From Aquipseudomonas alcaligenes (lineage in GTDB: Bacteria > Pseudomonadota > Gammaproteobacteria > Pseudomonadales > Pseudomonadaceae): a stretch of DNA of 64,000 bases. The notes under the pieces are model-generated. The model saw nothing but the letters and a program-made list of their open reading frames with translations. It had not been told where the DNA came from and ran no database searches. The position numbers and the translations under genes are program-made. Below, one piece after another: positions 31,745 through 41,495 of the stretch. The stretch covers positions 186,001-250,000 of the forward strand of contig NZ_QJRX01000003.1 of the NCBI RefSeq assembly GCF_003205495.1. Direction: 5' to 3'. Every line of letters starts with the position of its first letter. Position 1 is the first letter of the stretch.

Positions 31745-32812
31745 TCAAGCGCTTAGCGCGGTTTCCGGGGTGGGTGGGTGGATCTGGTTGCGGCCATTGC
31801 GCTTGGCCTTGTAGAGAGCATCGTCGGCCCGGGTGACCAGGCTGTCGAAGGTGTCGCCCGGCTCGGCCAGGGCCAGGCCGAAGGATGCGGTGATGGTATC
31901 CAGTACCTTGTCGGTGCTGCGCACCTTGACCCGCAGTGCCTGGATTTTCTGGCGCAGCTGTTCGGCGAAGTCGCTGGCGGTGCCGATGTCGAAGCAGTCC
32001 TGGAGGATCACGCAGAATTCCTCGCCGCCGTAGCGGGCGGCCACGCCGCGGGCGGGCAGCAGGTCGCGCAGCAGTTGGCCGACGTGCTGCAGCACGCGGT
32101 CACCCAGGGGGTGGCCGTACTGGTCGTTGAACTGCTTGAAGTGGTCGATATCCAGCATCACTAGTGCCAGGCCCTTGGTGTCGCCAACCAGTGCCTGTTC
32201 CAGCAGGCGGGTGAAAGCATGGCGGTTGAAGACGTGGGTCAGGCTGTCCAGGGTGGCGGCGGCCTGGGCGCGCTCCAGCTGGCTGCGCAGGTTCTGGATC
32301 TCCGACTGGGCGGCGCGCAGTCGATAGAGGAACTGTTCCTGCTGATCCTGCATCTGCTGGGTGCTCAGCTGCAGCTCGTTGAGTACGCCGGGCAGGTCGT
32401 CGACTATCGGCTCCTGCAAGGCGGCCAGGCCCTGGGACAGGCTGGCCTGGTAGTGCTGGCTGCCGCTGACGCTGCGCGCCACGCCGTGCTCGATGTCGTC
32501 GACCAGTTCGATCACCTGCTGCTGGCCGGTACGCGCCTCCTCCAGCTCGCCATGGATCACGTATTCACGGAACAGTTTGAGTGCGGTTTCCGGGGGGAAG
32601 CTGATGAAGTCGTTGACGATCTTGTCCAGGCGCCGGTTCAACTCGGGCTCCCGGCCCTGGCAGTAGGTGTACCAGAGGGCGTAGTGCACCGGGTTCGGCG
32701 GGATGTCGTGGCGCACCATGTGCGGCACCGCCTGCTTGAGCAAGTCCGCGGCCTCGCGGGTTTCTTCCGGGTATTGCTCGAGGATGGAGGGAGCTTTCGG
32801 CGGCTGGCTCAT
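31745..32812 (-). CDS. Diguanylate cyclase (GGDEF domain)
   Basis: A 355-residue cytoplasmic protein. The N-terminal region (about 1-180) is helical, with a Pro/Tyr-rich start (PPNPVHYALWYTYCQGREPELNRRLDKIV), and a short coiled coil precedes the C-terminal GGDEF domain. The active-site motif is intact as GGEEF. The usual inhibitory I-site (RxxD five residues before it) is absent, so product inhibition may be lacking. It makes c-di-GMP from two GTP. The ATG at 32812 is used; the upstream extension runs through intergenic sequence with the dps terminator. From memory this gene is not at this position in PAO1. Confidence 0.86.
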   Translation of the reverse strand: MSQPPKAPSILEQYPEETREAADLLKQAVPHMVRHDIPPNPVHYALWYTYCQGREPELNRRLDKIVNDFISFPPETALKLFREYVIHGELEEARTGQQQVIELVDDIEHGVARSVSGSQHYQASLSQGLAALQEPIVDDLPGVLNELQLSTQQMQDQQEQFLYRLRAAQSEIQNLRSQLERAQAAATLDSLTHVFNRHAFTRLLEQALVGDTKGLALVMLDIDHFKQFNDQYGHPLGDRVLQHVGQLLRDLLPARGVAARYGGEEFCVILQDCFDIGTASDFAEQLRQKIQALRVKVRSTDKVLDTITASFGLALAEPGDTFDSLVTRADDALYKAKRNGRNQIHPPTPETALSA

Positions 32813-32876
32813 GCACGTCACTGTGGGGTGGGGCGAATGGACAAAGAATAGAGTAGTTGGGGGCGAATCGCCTCGC

Positions 32877-32902
32877 AAAAGGCCCGGTCTGGCCGGGCCT
32901 TT
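32877..32902 (-). terminator. Terminator of the dps-like gene
   Basis: Ten-bp arms AAAGGCCCGG and CCGGGCCTTT with a 5-base loop, followed by T residues on the minus strand. Confidence 0.8.
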
Positions 32903-32918
32903 CGTCTGCGCCGAGTGG

Positions 32919-33389
32919 TCAGGCCGCCAGCAGGCTGCGCAGCATCCAGGCGGTCTTCTCATGCACCTGCATGCGCTGGGTCAGCAGGTCGGCGGTCGGT
33001 TCGTCACTGACCCGGTCCAGCAGCGGGAAGATGCCGCGGGCGGTGCGCACTACCGCTTCCTGCCCCTGGACCAGCAGTTTGATCATGTCCTCGGCGGAGG
33101 GTACGCCTTCCTCTTCCTTGATCGACGACAGGCGTGCGTAGGCGGCATAGGTGCCCGGTGCCGGGAAGCCCAGGGCGCGGATGCGTTCGGCTATCAGGTC
33201 CACCGCCAGGGCCAGCTCGGTGTACTGCGCCTCGAACATCAGGTGCAGGGTGTTGAACATCGGACCGGTGACGTTCCAGTGAAAGTTGTGGGTCTTCAGG
33301 TACAGGGTGTAGGTGTCCGCCAGCAGGCGGGACAGTCCTTCGGCAATGGCGGCGCGGTCCTGTTCGGCGATGCCGATGTTGATTTCCAT
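32919..33389 (-). CDS. Dps-like ferritin (DNA-protection protein)
   Basis: A 156-residue four-helix bundle of the Dps family. The ferroxidase His/Asp/Glu residues appear in [26 protein letters not shown]. These proteins oxidise and store Fe(II) as a dodecamer and can bind DNA under stress. It has a short helical N terminus and no long Lys-rich tail, so DNA binding by that route is doubtful. The gene stands alone, with a terminator behind it. Confidence 0.88.
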   Translation of the reverse strand: MEINIGIAEQDRAAIAEGLSRLLADTYTLYLKTHNFHWNVTGPMFNTLHLMFEAQYTELALAVDLIAERIRALGFPAPGTYAAYARLSSIKEEEGVPSAEDMIKLLVQGQEAVVRTARGIFPLLDRVSDEPTADLLTQRMQVHEKTAWMLRSLLAA

Positions 33390-33521
33390 ACCTTTATCTC
33401 CTCTCAGGTTGCCGGGGCAGACGCCCCCCTCGATGGCGGCAGCCTATCACAGGGCGGGCGGCGCTCGGCTTGTCTTGTGTCAATCGGGCTCATGGTCGCT
33501 GGCTATGGCGCTCGCCCGCTG

Positions 33522-34637
33522 TCACAGATGGGCCAGCTCCGGTCTGAGTTGCAAGGTGCGGTTGAAGTGCTCGACCCAGTGGCGGCTGAACTGCTGGCCG
33601 GCCAGGTTGTTGATCTCGAGGATGGCGCGCAGGCGCGGGCGCTTGCTCAGGGTCTGGTGGGCGCGCTCGTGGGTGCGGGCGTCGAAAGTGTCGGTGATGT
33701 TCAGCAGCAGGGCGCCGGGGTGGATCTCGGCTTCGCGCAGGCCTTTCGGGTAGCCGCTGCCGTCCGCATGCTCCTGATGTTGCAGGATGATTTCGCGCGC
33801 GCTGGCCCAGGCCGGCATGTGTTTGAGCAGTTCACCGGCCAGGCGCGGGTGACTCTGCATCAGACGGCGCTCCTCGCGGCTGAGTGCGCTCCGCTTGTGC
33901 AGCAGGTCCAGGGGCAGAAAGGCCATGCCGAGGTCGTGCAGGCATACCGCGGCGGCCAGTTGTGCCGGCTCCACCGGTTCTCCTGCGCTGTGGTTGATGG
34001 CCAGCGTCAGTTCGAGCAGGCGCAGGCCGCGGCCATGCCAGAAGGACGAGCGATGCTCGCCGGCGCTCATCAGTTCGATGAAGAACTGCAGGTCGGCATC
34101 CAGGGTTATGGCGTGGCGTTCGAACAGTTGGCGGATCTGTTCCTGGCTGGCGACCTCGGCCGGTTGCAAGCGGGTGCTGGGGTCCAGGTGCTGCAGCAGG
34201 GTGCGGCGGATCTCGTCCTGCTGCGCCGGCGGGGCAGCCGCCAGCGCCCGCAGGGCCTGGCACTGGCTGGCGATGCTGTGCGGATCGGGTGGCTCGGCCA
34301 GCCCCAGCGCCGCATCGATCAGGCTGCGCAGCTGGTCGAGGCTGAGCAGCAGGATGTCGCCGAGCAGGCTGTCGAAGTGCAGGGCGCCCTCGCGCAGACG
34401 CTCGAGCACGTCCTCCATGGCCTGTGGTAGCGGCAGCAGGTGGTTCAGCTCGACATAGCCCAGGCTGCCCTTGATGGTGTGTACCAGGCGGAACAGTTCG
34501 CGCAGGCGCGAGCTGTCGTCGGGAAAGCGTTCCAGCTCGATCAGCAGCTGCTCGCAGCGCGGCAGCTGCTCGGCGGTGTCGAGGCGGAACTCCTCCAGCA
34601 GTTCACTGGGGATGTCGGCGGTGCGGGGTAGGGCCAT
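33522..34637 (-). CDS. HPt domain fused to HD-GYP domain (c-di-GMP phosphodiesterase-like)
   Basis: A 371-residue protein. N-terminal HPt domain (about 10-120) with phospho-acceptor His53 in RLVHTIKGSLGYVEL; C-terminal HD-GYP domain (about 170-371) with His234-Asp235 and GSGYP at 293-297. In the HHE motif the second His is replaced by Gln (HQE at 287-289), which may alter metal binding. A phosphorelay input coupled to c-di-GMP turnover is the natural reading. The ATG at 34637 was chosen; the longer frame upstream overlaps the aspS leader. It is divergent from aspS. Confidence 0.8.
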   Translation of the reverse strand: MALPRTADIPSELLEEFRLDTAEQLPRCEQLLIELERFPDDSSRLRELFRLVHTIKGSLGYVELNHLLPLPQAMEDVLERLREGALHFDSLLGDILLLSLDQLRSLIDAALGLAEPPDPHSIASQCQALRALAAAPPAQQDEIRRTLLQHLDPSTRLQPAEVASQEQIRQLFERHAITLDADLQFFIELMSAGEHRSSFWHGRGLRLLELTLAINHSAGEPVEPAQLAAAVCLHDLGMAFLPLDLLHKRSALSREERRLMQSHPRLAGELLKHMPAWASAREIILQHQEHADGSGYPKGLREAEIHPGALLLNITDTFDARTHERAHQTLSKRPRLRAILEINNLAGQQFSRHWVEHFNRTLQLRPELAHL

Positions 34638-34895
34638 GGGCGGTCTCCGCGAGGCGGGAGTATCAGTATAGGAAGGTGCCGTATGGTCGCGCGGGCGGTG
34701 GGCTGCGCCTGGGCGATTAACCCTATATAATCGCGCCCCTTGTTGCGGATGCGGAATCGCACCGATCACGGCGCCTGGGTGCCATTGGTCGCCTGTTTCT
34801 GCTGTTTCCCCTCCGAATTGCAGAAAATGCCTGCTGCCTGTCGGGGTTTGCCCCGGGCGCGAATTCAAGACTGATTAGAGAAGCGAACCACGATC

Positions 34896-36671
34896 ATGAT
34901 GCGCAGCCACTATTGCGGCCAGTTGAACGAGAGCCTGGACGGCCAGGAAATCACCCTTTGCGGTTGGGTCCATCGCCGTCGCGACCATGGTGGCGTGATC
35001 TTCCTCGACATTCGCGACCGTGAAGGCCTGGCCCAGGTGGTATTCGACCCGGATCGCGCCGAGACCTTCGCCAAGGCCGACCGCGTGCGCAGTGAATACG
35101 TGGTCAAGATCACCGGCAAGGTGCGCCTGCGCCCGGCTGGCGCGGTCAACCCGAACATGGCTAGCGGTGCCATCGAGGTGCTGGGCTACGAGCTGGACGT
35201 GCTCAACGAGGCGGAAACCCCGCCGTTCCCGCTCAACGAATACACCGACGTCGGCGAGGAAACCCGCCTGCGCTACCGCTTCGTCGACCTGCGCCGCCCG
35301 GAAATGGCCGAGAAGCTCAAGCTGCGTTCGCGCATTACCAGCAGCATCCGTCGCTACCTGGACGACAACGGTTTCCTCGACGTCGAGACCCCGATCCTGA
35401 CCCGCGCCACCCCGGAAGGCGCGCGTGACTACCTGGTGCCGAGCCGTACCCATGCCGGCAGCTTCTTCGCCCTGCCGCAGTCGCCGCAGCTGTTCAAGCA
35501 ACTGCTGATGGTGGCCGGCTTCGACCGCTACTACCAGATCGCCAAGTGCTTCCGCGACGAGGACCTGCGTGCCGATCGCCAGCCGGAATTCACCCAGATC
35601 GACCTGGAAACCAGCTTCCTCGACGAAAACGACATCATGGGCATCACCGAGACCATGATCCGCAACCTGTTCAAGGAAGTGCTGGGCGTCGAGTTCGGCC
35701 CGCTGCCGCACATGACCCTGGCCGAGGCCATGCGCCGCTTCGGCTCCGACAAGCCGGACCTGCGTATCCCGCTGGAGCTGGTGGATGTCGCCGACCAGCT
35801 CAAGGACGTCGAGTTCAAGGTGTTCTCCGGTCCGGCCAACGACCCGAAGGGCCGCGTCGCTGCCCTGCGCGTGCCGGGCGCCGCTGCCATGCCGCGCAGC
35901 CAGATCGACGACTACACCAAGTTCGTCGGCAACTACGGTGCCAAGGGCCTGGCCTACATCAAGGTCAACGAGCGCGCCAAGGGCGTCGAGGGCCTGCAGT
36001 CGCCGATCGTCAAGTTCATCCCGGAAGACAACCTCAAGGTCATCCTCGACCGCGTCGGTGCCGTCGATGGCGACATCGTGTTCTTCGGCGCCGACCGCGC
36101 CAAGGTGGTCTGTGATGCCCTGGGTGCCCTGCGCATCAAGGTCGGTCACGACCTCAACCTGCTTACCTGCGAGTGGGCGCCGCTGTGGGTGGTCGACTTC
36201 CCGATGTTCGAGGAGAACGACGACGGCAGCCTGACCGCCATGCACCACCCCTTCACTGCGCCCAAGTGCAGCCCGGCCGAGCTCGAGGCCAATCCGGCCG
36301 CGGCCCTGTCGCGCGCCTACGACATGGTGCTCAACGGTACCGAGCTGGGTGGCGGTTCGATCCGTATCCATGACAAGGCCATGCAGCAGACCGTGTTCCG
36401 CGTGCTGGGCATCAGCGAGGAGGAGCAGCAGGAGAAATTCGGCTTCCTGCTGGACGCCCTCAAGTACGGTGCGCCGCCCCATGGCGGCCTGGCCTTCGGC
36501 CTGGATCGCCTGGTGATGCTGATGACCGGCGCCAGCTCGATCCGCGAAGTGATCGCCTTCCCGAAAACCCAGAGCGCGGCCTGTGTCATGACCCAGGCGC
36601 CGGGTGTGGTGGACAACAAGGCGCTGCGCGAGCTGCACATCCGCTTGCGCGAACAGGCCAAGGCCGAGTGA
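34896..36671 (+). CDS. aspS: Aspartyl-tRNA synthetase (probably non-discriminating)
   Basis: A 591-residue class IIb enzyme. N-terminal OB fold for anticodon binding ([28 protein letters not shown]), motif 2 ([20 protein letters not shown]), a GAD insertion (about 290-410), and motif 3 ([15 protein letters not shown]). Pseudomonas AspRS is known to charge both tRNAAsp and tRNAAsn, with GatCAB correcting the latter; this gene is of the same type, but the sequence alone does not prove it. It is followed by a yebC-ruvCAB cluster. Confidence 0.95.
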   Translation: MMRSHYCGQLNESLDGQEITLCGWVHRRRDHGGVIFLDIRDREGLAQVVFDPDRAETFAKADRVRSEYVVKITGKVRLRPAGAVNPNMASGAIEVLGYELDVLNEAETPPFPLNEYTDVGEETRLRYRFVDLRRPEMAEKLKLRSRITSSIRRYLDDNGFLDVETPILTRATPEGARDYLVPSRTHAGSFFALPQSPQLFKQLLMVAGFDRYYQIAKCFRDEDLRADRQPEFTQIDLETSFLDENDIMGITETMIRNLFKEVLGVEFGPLPHMTLAEAMRRFGSDKPDLRIPLELVDVADQLKDVEFKVFSGPANDPKGRVAALRVPGAAAMPRSQIDDYTKFVGNYGAKGLAYIKVNERAKGVEGLQSPIVKFIPEDNLKVILDRVGAVDGDIVFFGADRAKVVCDALGALRIKVGHDLNLLTCEWAPLWVVDFPMFEENDDGSLTAMHHPFTAPKCSPAELEANPAAALSRAYDMVLNGTELGGGSIRIHDKAMQQTVFRVLGISEEEQQEKFGFLLDALKYGAPPHGGLAFGLDRLVMLMTGASSIREVIAFPKTQSAACVMTQAPGVVDNKALRELHIRLREQAKAE

Positions 36672-36679
36672 GTCGAACA

Positions 36680-36701
36680 GGAGCCTGGCATGCCAGGCTC
36701 C
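36680..36701. terminator. Perfect 22-bp palindrome between aspS and yebC (weak terminator)
   Basis: The arms GGAGCCTGGCA and TGCCAGGCTCC are perfect, but only TTGCATT follows on the plus strand, so termination would be weak. Confidence 0.45.
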
Positions 36702-36748
36702 TTGCATTCTGCTAGAGCAAAACTGATCTGAAACAGACGGAGTGAGTT

Positions 36749-37498
36749 ATGGCCGGTCATTCCAAATGGGCCAATATCAAGCATCGCAAGGGGCGTCAGG
36801 ACGCCAAACGCGGCAAGATCTTCACCAAGCTGATCCGCGAGCTGACCGTGGCCGCCAAGCATGGCGGCGGCGTGCCGGCGGACAACCCGCGTCTGCGCCT
36901 GGCAGTGGATAAGGCCCTCACGGCCAATATGTCGCGCGATGTGATCGACCGCGCCATCGCTCGCGGCACCGGCAACACCGAAGCCGACAACATGGTCGAG
37001 CTGAGCTACGAGGGCTACGCGCCGAGTGGCGTGGCCATCATCATCGAAGCCATGACCGACAACCGCAACCGCACCGCCGCCGAAGTGCGCCATGCCTTCA
37101 CCAAGTGCGGCGGCAACCTGGGCACCGATGGTTCCGTGGCCTACATGTTCGAGCGCAAGGGGCAGATCAGCTTTGCCCCCGGCGTGAACGAGGACGCCCT
37201 GATGGAGGCGGCCCTGGAGGCCGGCGCCGACGATGTGGAGATGGGCGAGGACGGCTCGGCGATGGTGTCGACCAGCTTCGCCGACTTCCTGGCGGTCAAC
37301 GAGGCGCTGACCGCTGCCGGTTTCAAGGGCGAAGAGGCCGAGGTGGCGATGATTCCGTCGACCATGGCGCCGATCACCGACCTGGACACCGCCAAGAAGG
37401 TGCTCAAGCTGATCGACATGCTGGAAGACCTGGACGACGTGCAGAACGTCTACCACAACGCGGAAATTTCCGACGAGATCATGGAGCAGCTCGACTGA
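36749..37498 (+). CDS. yebC: YebC/PmpR family transcriptional regulator
   Basis: A 249-residue YebC-type protein ([28 protein letters not shown]). In P. aeruginosa this protein (PmpR) represses the quinolone-signal regulator pqsR; other members act in translation of polyproline stretches. The three-domain YebC layout is complete ([26 protein letters not shown] and [14 protein letters not shown]). It sits between aspS and ruvC, with a terminator after it. Confidence 0.93.
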   Translation: MAGHSKWANIKHRKGRQDAKRGKIFTKLIRELTVAAKHGGGVPADNPRLRLAVDKALTANMSRDVIDRAIARGTGNTEADNMVELSYEGYAPSGVAIIIEAMTDNRNRTAAEVRHAFTKCGGNLGTDGSVAYMFERKGQISFAPGVNEDALMEAALEAGADDVEMGEDGSAMVSTSFADFLAVNEALTAAGFKGEEAEVAMIPSTMAPITDLDTAKKVLKLIDMLEDLDDVQNVYHNAEISDEIMEQLD

Positions 37499-37519
37499 TC
37501 CCGGTTCGCGTCGGCCAGG

Positions 37520-37553
37520 GCCGGAAGTCGCCACGCGCGCTTCCGGCTTTTTT
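37520..37553 (+). terminator. Terminator between yebC and ruvC
   Basis: Eight-bp arms GCCGGAAG and CTTCCGGC around a 12-base loop, followed by TTTTTT. Confidence 0.8.
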
Positions 37554-37625
37554 ATATCGGCGGCGCTCCGTATACTCGCGGCTGGATAAATAGACAGTGC
37601 CTTGGTGCGCGGAGCTGAACCCGGC

Positions 37626-38150
37626 ATGACCCTGATTCTTGGCATCGACCCCGGCTCGCGCATCACCGGCTACGGCGTGGTGCGCGACACCGGACGCGGC
37701 TGCGAATACGTTGCCTCCGGCTGCATCCGCACCGGCGAGGGCGATCTGGCCAGCCGCCTGCAGAAGGTGTTTCGCGGCGTCAGCGAGGTGATTCGCCTGC
37801 ACGAGCCGGTGACCATGGGCATCGAGCAGGTGTTCATGGCCAAGAATGCCGATTCCGCGCTCAAGCTCGGCCAGGCCCGCGGCGCGGCGATAGTTGCCGG
37901 CATCGAGGCTGGGCTGGATGTCAGCGAGTACACCGCCAGCCAGGTCAAGCAGGCCATCGCCGGTACCGGCGGGGCGGACAAGCAGCAGGTGATGATGATG
38001 GTCATGCACCTGCTCAGGCTCACCCAGAAGCCGCAGATCGACGCATCCGACGCCCTGGCCATCGCCCTTTGCCACGCCCATCACCGGCAGAGCCTGATTC
38101 CCCACGGCCTGCTTGGCGCCAAACGGCGCAGCGGCCGCCTGCGCCTGTAA
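37626..38150 (+). CDS. ruvC: Holliday junction resolvase RuvC
   Basis: A 174-residue nuclease that cleaves Holliday junctions. The acidic catalytic residues are visible: Asp in [14 protein letters not shown], Glu in MGIEQVF, and the Asp pair in [15 protein letters not shown]. The ATG at 37626 gives [10 protein letters not shown], the usual start. Its stop is 18 bases before ruvA, indicating an operon ruvC-ruvA-ruvB-ybgC-tol. Confidence 0.94.
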   Translation: MTLILGIDPGSRITGYGVVRDTGRGCEYVASGCIRTGEGDLASRLQKVFRGVSEVIRLHEPVTMGIEQVFMAKNADSALKLGQARGAAIVAGIEAGLDVSEYTASQVKQAIAGTGGADKQQVMMMVMHLLRLTQKPQIDASDALAIALCHAHHRQSLIPHGLLGAKRRSGRLRL

Positions 38151-38167
38151 CAGAAGGAAGCGAATTC

Positions 38168-38773
38168 GTGATCGGACGCCTTAAGGGCACCCTGGCGGAA
38201 AAGCAGCCGCCGCACCTGATACTCGATGTCAACGGCGTCGGCTACGAGCTGGAAGTGCCGATGACTACCCTCTACCGCCTGCCGGCGGTGGGGCAGGCGG
38301 TGACCCTGCACACCCACCTGGTGGTGCGCGAGGATGCTCACCTGCTCTATGGCTTCTTCGAGAAGCGCGAGCGCGAGCTGTTCCGCGAGCTGATCCGCCT
38401 CAATGGCGTCGGCCCCAAGCTGGCCCTGGCGCTGATGTCCGGGCTGGAGGTGGATGAGCTGGTGCGCTGCGTGCAGGCCCAGGATACCTCGACCCTGGTG
38501 AAGATCCCCGGCGTCGGCAAGAAGACCGCCGAGCGCCTGCTGGTGGAGCTCAAGGATCGCTTCAAGGCCTGGGAGACCATGCCGTCCATCGCCACGCTGG
38601 TGGTGGAACCTCGTGCTGGCGTGGCAGTCTCAAGCGCGGAGAACGATGCCTTGAGCGCATTGATCGCCCTCGGCTTCAAGCCGCAGGAAGCCAGCAAGGC
38701 CGTGGCAGCGATCAAGGAAGAGGGTCTGTCCAGTGAAGAAATGATCCGTCGAGCCCTCAAGGGCATGGTCTAA
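38168..38773 (+). CDS. ruvA: Holliday junction DNA helicase subunit RuvA
   Basis: A 201-residue protein that binds four-way junctions and targets RuvB. Start is the GTG at 38168 ([31 protein letters not shown]). Two helix-hairpin-helix motifs are present ([14 protein letters not shown] and [17 protein letters not shown]). A mobile linker and C-terminal domain III ([18 protein letters not shown]) follow. ruvB starts three bases later. Confidence 0.94.
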   Translation: MIGRLKGTLAEKQPPHLILDVNGVGYELEVPMTTLYRLPAVGQAVTLHTHLVVREDAHLLYGFFEKRERELFRELIRLNGVGPKLALALMSGLEVDELVRCVQAQDTSTLVKIPGVGKKTAERLLVELKDRFKAWETMPSIATLVVEPRAGVAVSSAENDALSALIALGFKPQEASKAVAAIKEEGLSSEEMIRRALKGMV

Positions 38774-38776
38774 GCA

Positions 38777-39826
38777 GTGATCGAAGCCGACCGTCTCATT
38801 ACCGCCAGCAGCCGCGACCGCGACGAGCAGCTGGACCGTGCCATCCGCCCCCTGGCGCTGGCCGAATACATCGGCCAGCCGGTGGTGCGCGAGCAGATGG
38901 AGCTGTTCATCCAGGCCGCCAAGAACCGCCAGGAAGCCTTGGATCACACCCTGATCTTCGGCCCGCCCGGCTTGGGCAAGACCACCCTGGCCAACATCAT
39001 CGCCCAGGAAATGGGCGTGTCGATCAAGAGCACCTCGGGCCCGGTGCTGGAGCGCCCGGGTGACCTGGCGGCGCTGCTGACCAATCTGGAGGCCGGCGAT
39101 GTGCTGTTCGTCGACGAGATCCATCGCCTGTCGCCGGTGGTCGAGGAAGTGCTGTATCCGGCCATGGAGGACTTCCAGCTCGACATCATGATCGGCGAGG
39201 GCCCGGCTGCCCGCTCGATCAAACTCGACCTGCCGCCCTTCACCCTGGTCGGCGCCACCACCCGCGCCGGCATGCTGACCAATCCGCTGCGTGATCGTTT
39301 CGGCATCGTCCAGCGCCTGGAGTTCTATTCCAGCGATGACCTGGCCACCATCGTCAGTCGTTCGGCCGGCATTCTTGGGCTGCATATCGACCCCGAAGGC
39401 GCCTTCGAGATCGCCCGTCGCGCCCGTGGCACGCCGCGTATCGCCAACCGCCTGCTGCGCCGCGTGCGCGACTTCGCCGAAGTGCGCGCCGGCGGGCAGA
39501 TCAGCCGGAGCATCGCCGACCAGGCGCTGAACATGCTGGACGTCGACGAACGTGGCTTCGACCACCAGGACCGCCGTCTACTGCTGGCCATGATCGACAA
39601 GTTCGACGGCGGCCCGGTGGGCATCGACAACCTGGCGGCGGCCATCGGCGAGGAGCGCGGCACCATCGAGGACGTGCTCGAACCCTACCTGATCCAGCAG
39701 GGCTACATCATGCGTACGCCGCGCGGCAGGGTGGTGACCCGGCATGCCTACCTGCACTTCGGCCTGAATCTGCCGAAGCGCCTGGGTGAAGCGCCGGTCG
39801 CGGACCTGTTCGACGGCAACGAATAG
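38777..39826 (+). CDS. ruvB: Holliday junction branch-migration ATPase RuvB
   Basis: A 349-residue AAA+ motor. Walker [12 protein letters not shown], Walker [16 protein letters not shown], sensor and winged-helix domain ([36 protein letters not shown]) are complete. Starts with GTG three bases after ruvA. It is followed by ybgC and the Tol-Pal operon, as in most gammaproteobacteria. Confidence 0.96.
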   Translation: MIEADRLITASSRDRDEQLDRAIRPLALAEYIGQPVVREQMELFIQAAKNRQEALDHTLIFGPPGLGKTTLANIIAQEMGVSIKSTSGPVLERPGDLAALLTNLEAGDVLFVDEIHRLSPVVEEVLYPAMEDFQLDIMIGEGPAARSIKLDLPPFTLVGATTRAGMLTNPLRDRFGIVQRLEFYSSDDLATIVSRSAGILGLHIDPEGAFEIARRARGTPRIANRLLRRVRDFAEVRAGGQISRSIADQALNMLDVDERGFDHQDRRLLLAMIDKFDGGPVGIDNLAAAIGEERGTIEDVLEPYLIQQGYIMRTPRGRVVTRHAYLHFGLNLPKRLGEAPVADLFDGNE

Positions 39827-39879
39827 TCGAAAAACAAAGGCTTGCCCGGATTGGCAAGGCCAGGAGTAAACACTAGAGT

Positions 39880-40323
39880 ATGCGCGCGCGAAACGAGGCT
39901 CAGCCTTTTGCCCTCAAGTGTCGGGTGTATTACGAGGACACCGACGCCGGCGGCATCGTCTACTACGTCAACTACCTCAAGTTCATGGAGCGGGCTCGTA
40001 CCGAGTGCCTGCGCAGTCTGGGTTTCGCCCAGTCGCAGCTGGCCGGGGAGAACCTGCTGTTCGTCGTGCATTCCGCCGAGGCGCGCTATCACGCACCGGC
40101 CCGGCTGGACGACGAACTTTTTATCACCGCCGAGGTGATCGAGTTAAACCGTGCCAGCCTGCGTTTTCGTCAACAGGTGCGGCGGGCAACGGATGAGGCG
40201 CTGCTCTGCGAGGGGCAGTTCGTGGTGGCCTGTGTGCGCACCGACAATTTGAAACCCCGTGCCATCCCTGAGGCGCTGCGCGCAGCCTTCGCCGGCATGG
40301 GTCAAGTCACAGCAGGAGAGTAG
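39880..40323 (+). CDS. ybgC: YbgC-type acyl-CoA thioesterase
   Basis: A 147-residue hotdog thioesterase. The catalytic Asp region is [29 protein letters not shown]. YbgC acts on short acyl-CoAs, interacts with ACP and phospholipid synthesis enzymes, and is the first gene of the tol-pal operon. Its stop is one base before the tolQ start. Confidence 0.92.
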   Translation: MRARNEAQPFALKCRVYYEDTDAGGIVYYVNYLKFMERARTECLRSLGFAQSQLAGENLLFVVHSAEARYHAPARLDDELFITAEVIELNRASLRFRQQVRRATDEALLCEGQFVVACVRTDNLKPRAIPEALRAAFAGMGQVTAGE

Positions 40324-40324
40324 C

Positions 40325-41026
40325 GTGGAAGCAACAGCCAACGCCGTTGACCATATGTCGATGTGGAGCCTGATCAGCAACGCCAGTCTGGTGGTGCAGC
40401 TGGTCATGCTGACCCTGGTCGCCGCTTCGGTGGTGTCCTGGATCATGATCTTCCAGCGCAGCACCATGCTGCGCGCGGCGAAGAAGTCGCTGGAGGTGTT
40501 CGAGGAGCGCTTCTGGTCCGGTATCGACCTGTCCAAGCTGTATCGCCAGGCCGGCAGCAACCCGGACCCGGATTGCGGCGTCGAGCAGATCTTCCGCGCC
40601 GGCTTCAAGGAGTTCTCCCGCCTGCGCCAGCAGTCCGGCGTCGATCCGGATGCGGTGATGGACGGCGTGGCCCGCGCCATGCGAGTGGCCATCTCGCGCG
40701 AGGAGGAGAAGCTGGAAACCAGCCTGCCGTTCCTCGCCACCGTCGGATCCACCAGCCCCTACATCGGTCTGTTCGGTACCGTGTGGGGCATCATGAACTC
40801 CTTCCGCGGCCTGGCCCAGGTGCAGCAGGCGACCCTGGCCACCGTGGCGCCGGGCATCGCCGAGGCGCTGATCGCCACCGCCATCGGCCTGTTCGCCGCC
40901 ATTCCGGCGGTGATCGCCTACAACCGCTTCTCGGCGCAAGGCGATCGCCTGATTGGCCGTTACTACACCTTTGCCGACGAGTTCCAGGCGATCCTGCACC
41001 GCAAAGTGCACACCAGCGAGGACTGA
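40325..41026 (+). CDS. tolQ: TolQ, inner-membrane proton-driven motor subunit
   Basis: A 233-residue MotA/TolQ/ExbB protein with three transmembrane helices (about 20-40, 135-155 and 170-195). The segments ETSLPFLATVGSTSPYIGLFGTVWGIMNSFRGL and GIAEALIATAIGLFAAIPAVIAYNRF are the family signature. With TolR it uses the proton gradient to energise TolA for outer-membrane constriction at division. Starts at the GTG at 40325, with AGGAGAG before it. Confidence 0.95.
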   Translation: MEATANAVDHMSMWSLISNASLVVQLVMLTLVAASVVSWIMIFQRSTMLRAAKKSLEVFEERFWSGIDLSKLYRQAGSNPDPDCGVEQIFRAGFKEFSRLRQQSGVDPDAVMDGVARAMRVAISREEEKLETSLPFLATVGSTSPYIGLFGTVWGIMNSFRGLAQVQQATLATVAPGIAEALIATAIGLFAAIPAVIAYNRFSAQGDRLIGRYYTFADEFQAILHRKVHTSED

Positions 41027-41036
41027 GGCTCAGCCC

Positions 41037-41495
41037 ATGGCCAGAATTCGCAACAGACGCAAGCCGGTCGCCGAGATGAACGTCGTGCCTTATATCGACG
41101 TGATGCTGGTGCTGCTGGTGATCTTCATGGTGACCGCGCCCATGCTCAACCAGGGCGTCAAGGTCGACCTGCCCAAGGTTTCCAGCGAGGCCCTGCCGCA
41201 GGACAACAATGCCCGTGTGCTGACCATCTCGATCAAGGCCGACAAGACCTACTACTGGAACATGGGCGAGGAAGTCGACCCGGACCAGGGCAAGGCCAGT
41301 GAGACCGCCACCGCGCTGCCGGCGCTGGTACAGACGGTGAGCGCGATCATGAACCAGAACGCAGCCCAGGGTAAGAAAGTTCAGGTCTTCGTGCGCGGCG
41401 ACAAGTCGGTCGACTACGGCTCGGTCATGGCTGTCATGGGCGGTCTGCAGGAAGCCGGCGTGGGCAACGTCGGGCTGATCACCGAGGCGCCCTGA
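41037..41495 (+). CDS. tolR: TolR, Tol-Pal motor subunit
   Basis: A 152-residue protein with one N-terminal transmembrane helix carrying the proton-relay Asp (VPYIDVMLVLLVIFMVTAPML) and a periplasmic domain (VFVRGDKSVDYGSVMAVMGGLQEAG). It couples with TolQ. It starts 10 bases after tolQ and its stop overlaps the tolA start by one base. Confidence 0.94.
   Translation: MARIRNRRKPVAEMNVVPYIDVMLVLLVIFMVTAPMLNQGVKVDLPKVSSEALPQDNNARVLTISIKADKTYYWNMGEEVDPDQGKASETATALPALVQTVSAIMNQNAAQGKKVQVFVRGDKSVDYGSVMAVMGGLQEAGVGNVGLITEAP

Noticed and set aside
34875..36707. 610-residue minus-strand frame over aspS
   Set aside because: No motifs; shadow of aspS.
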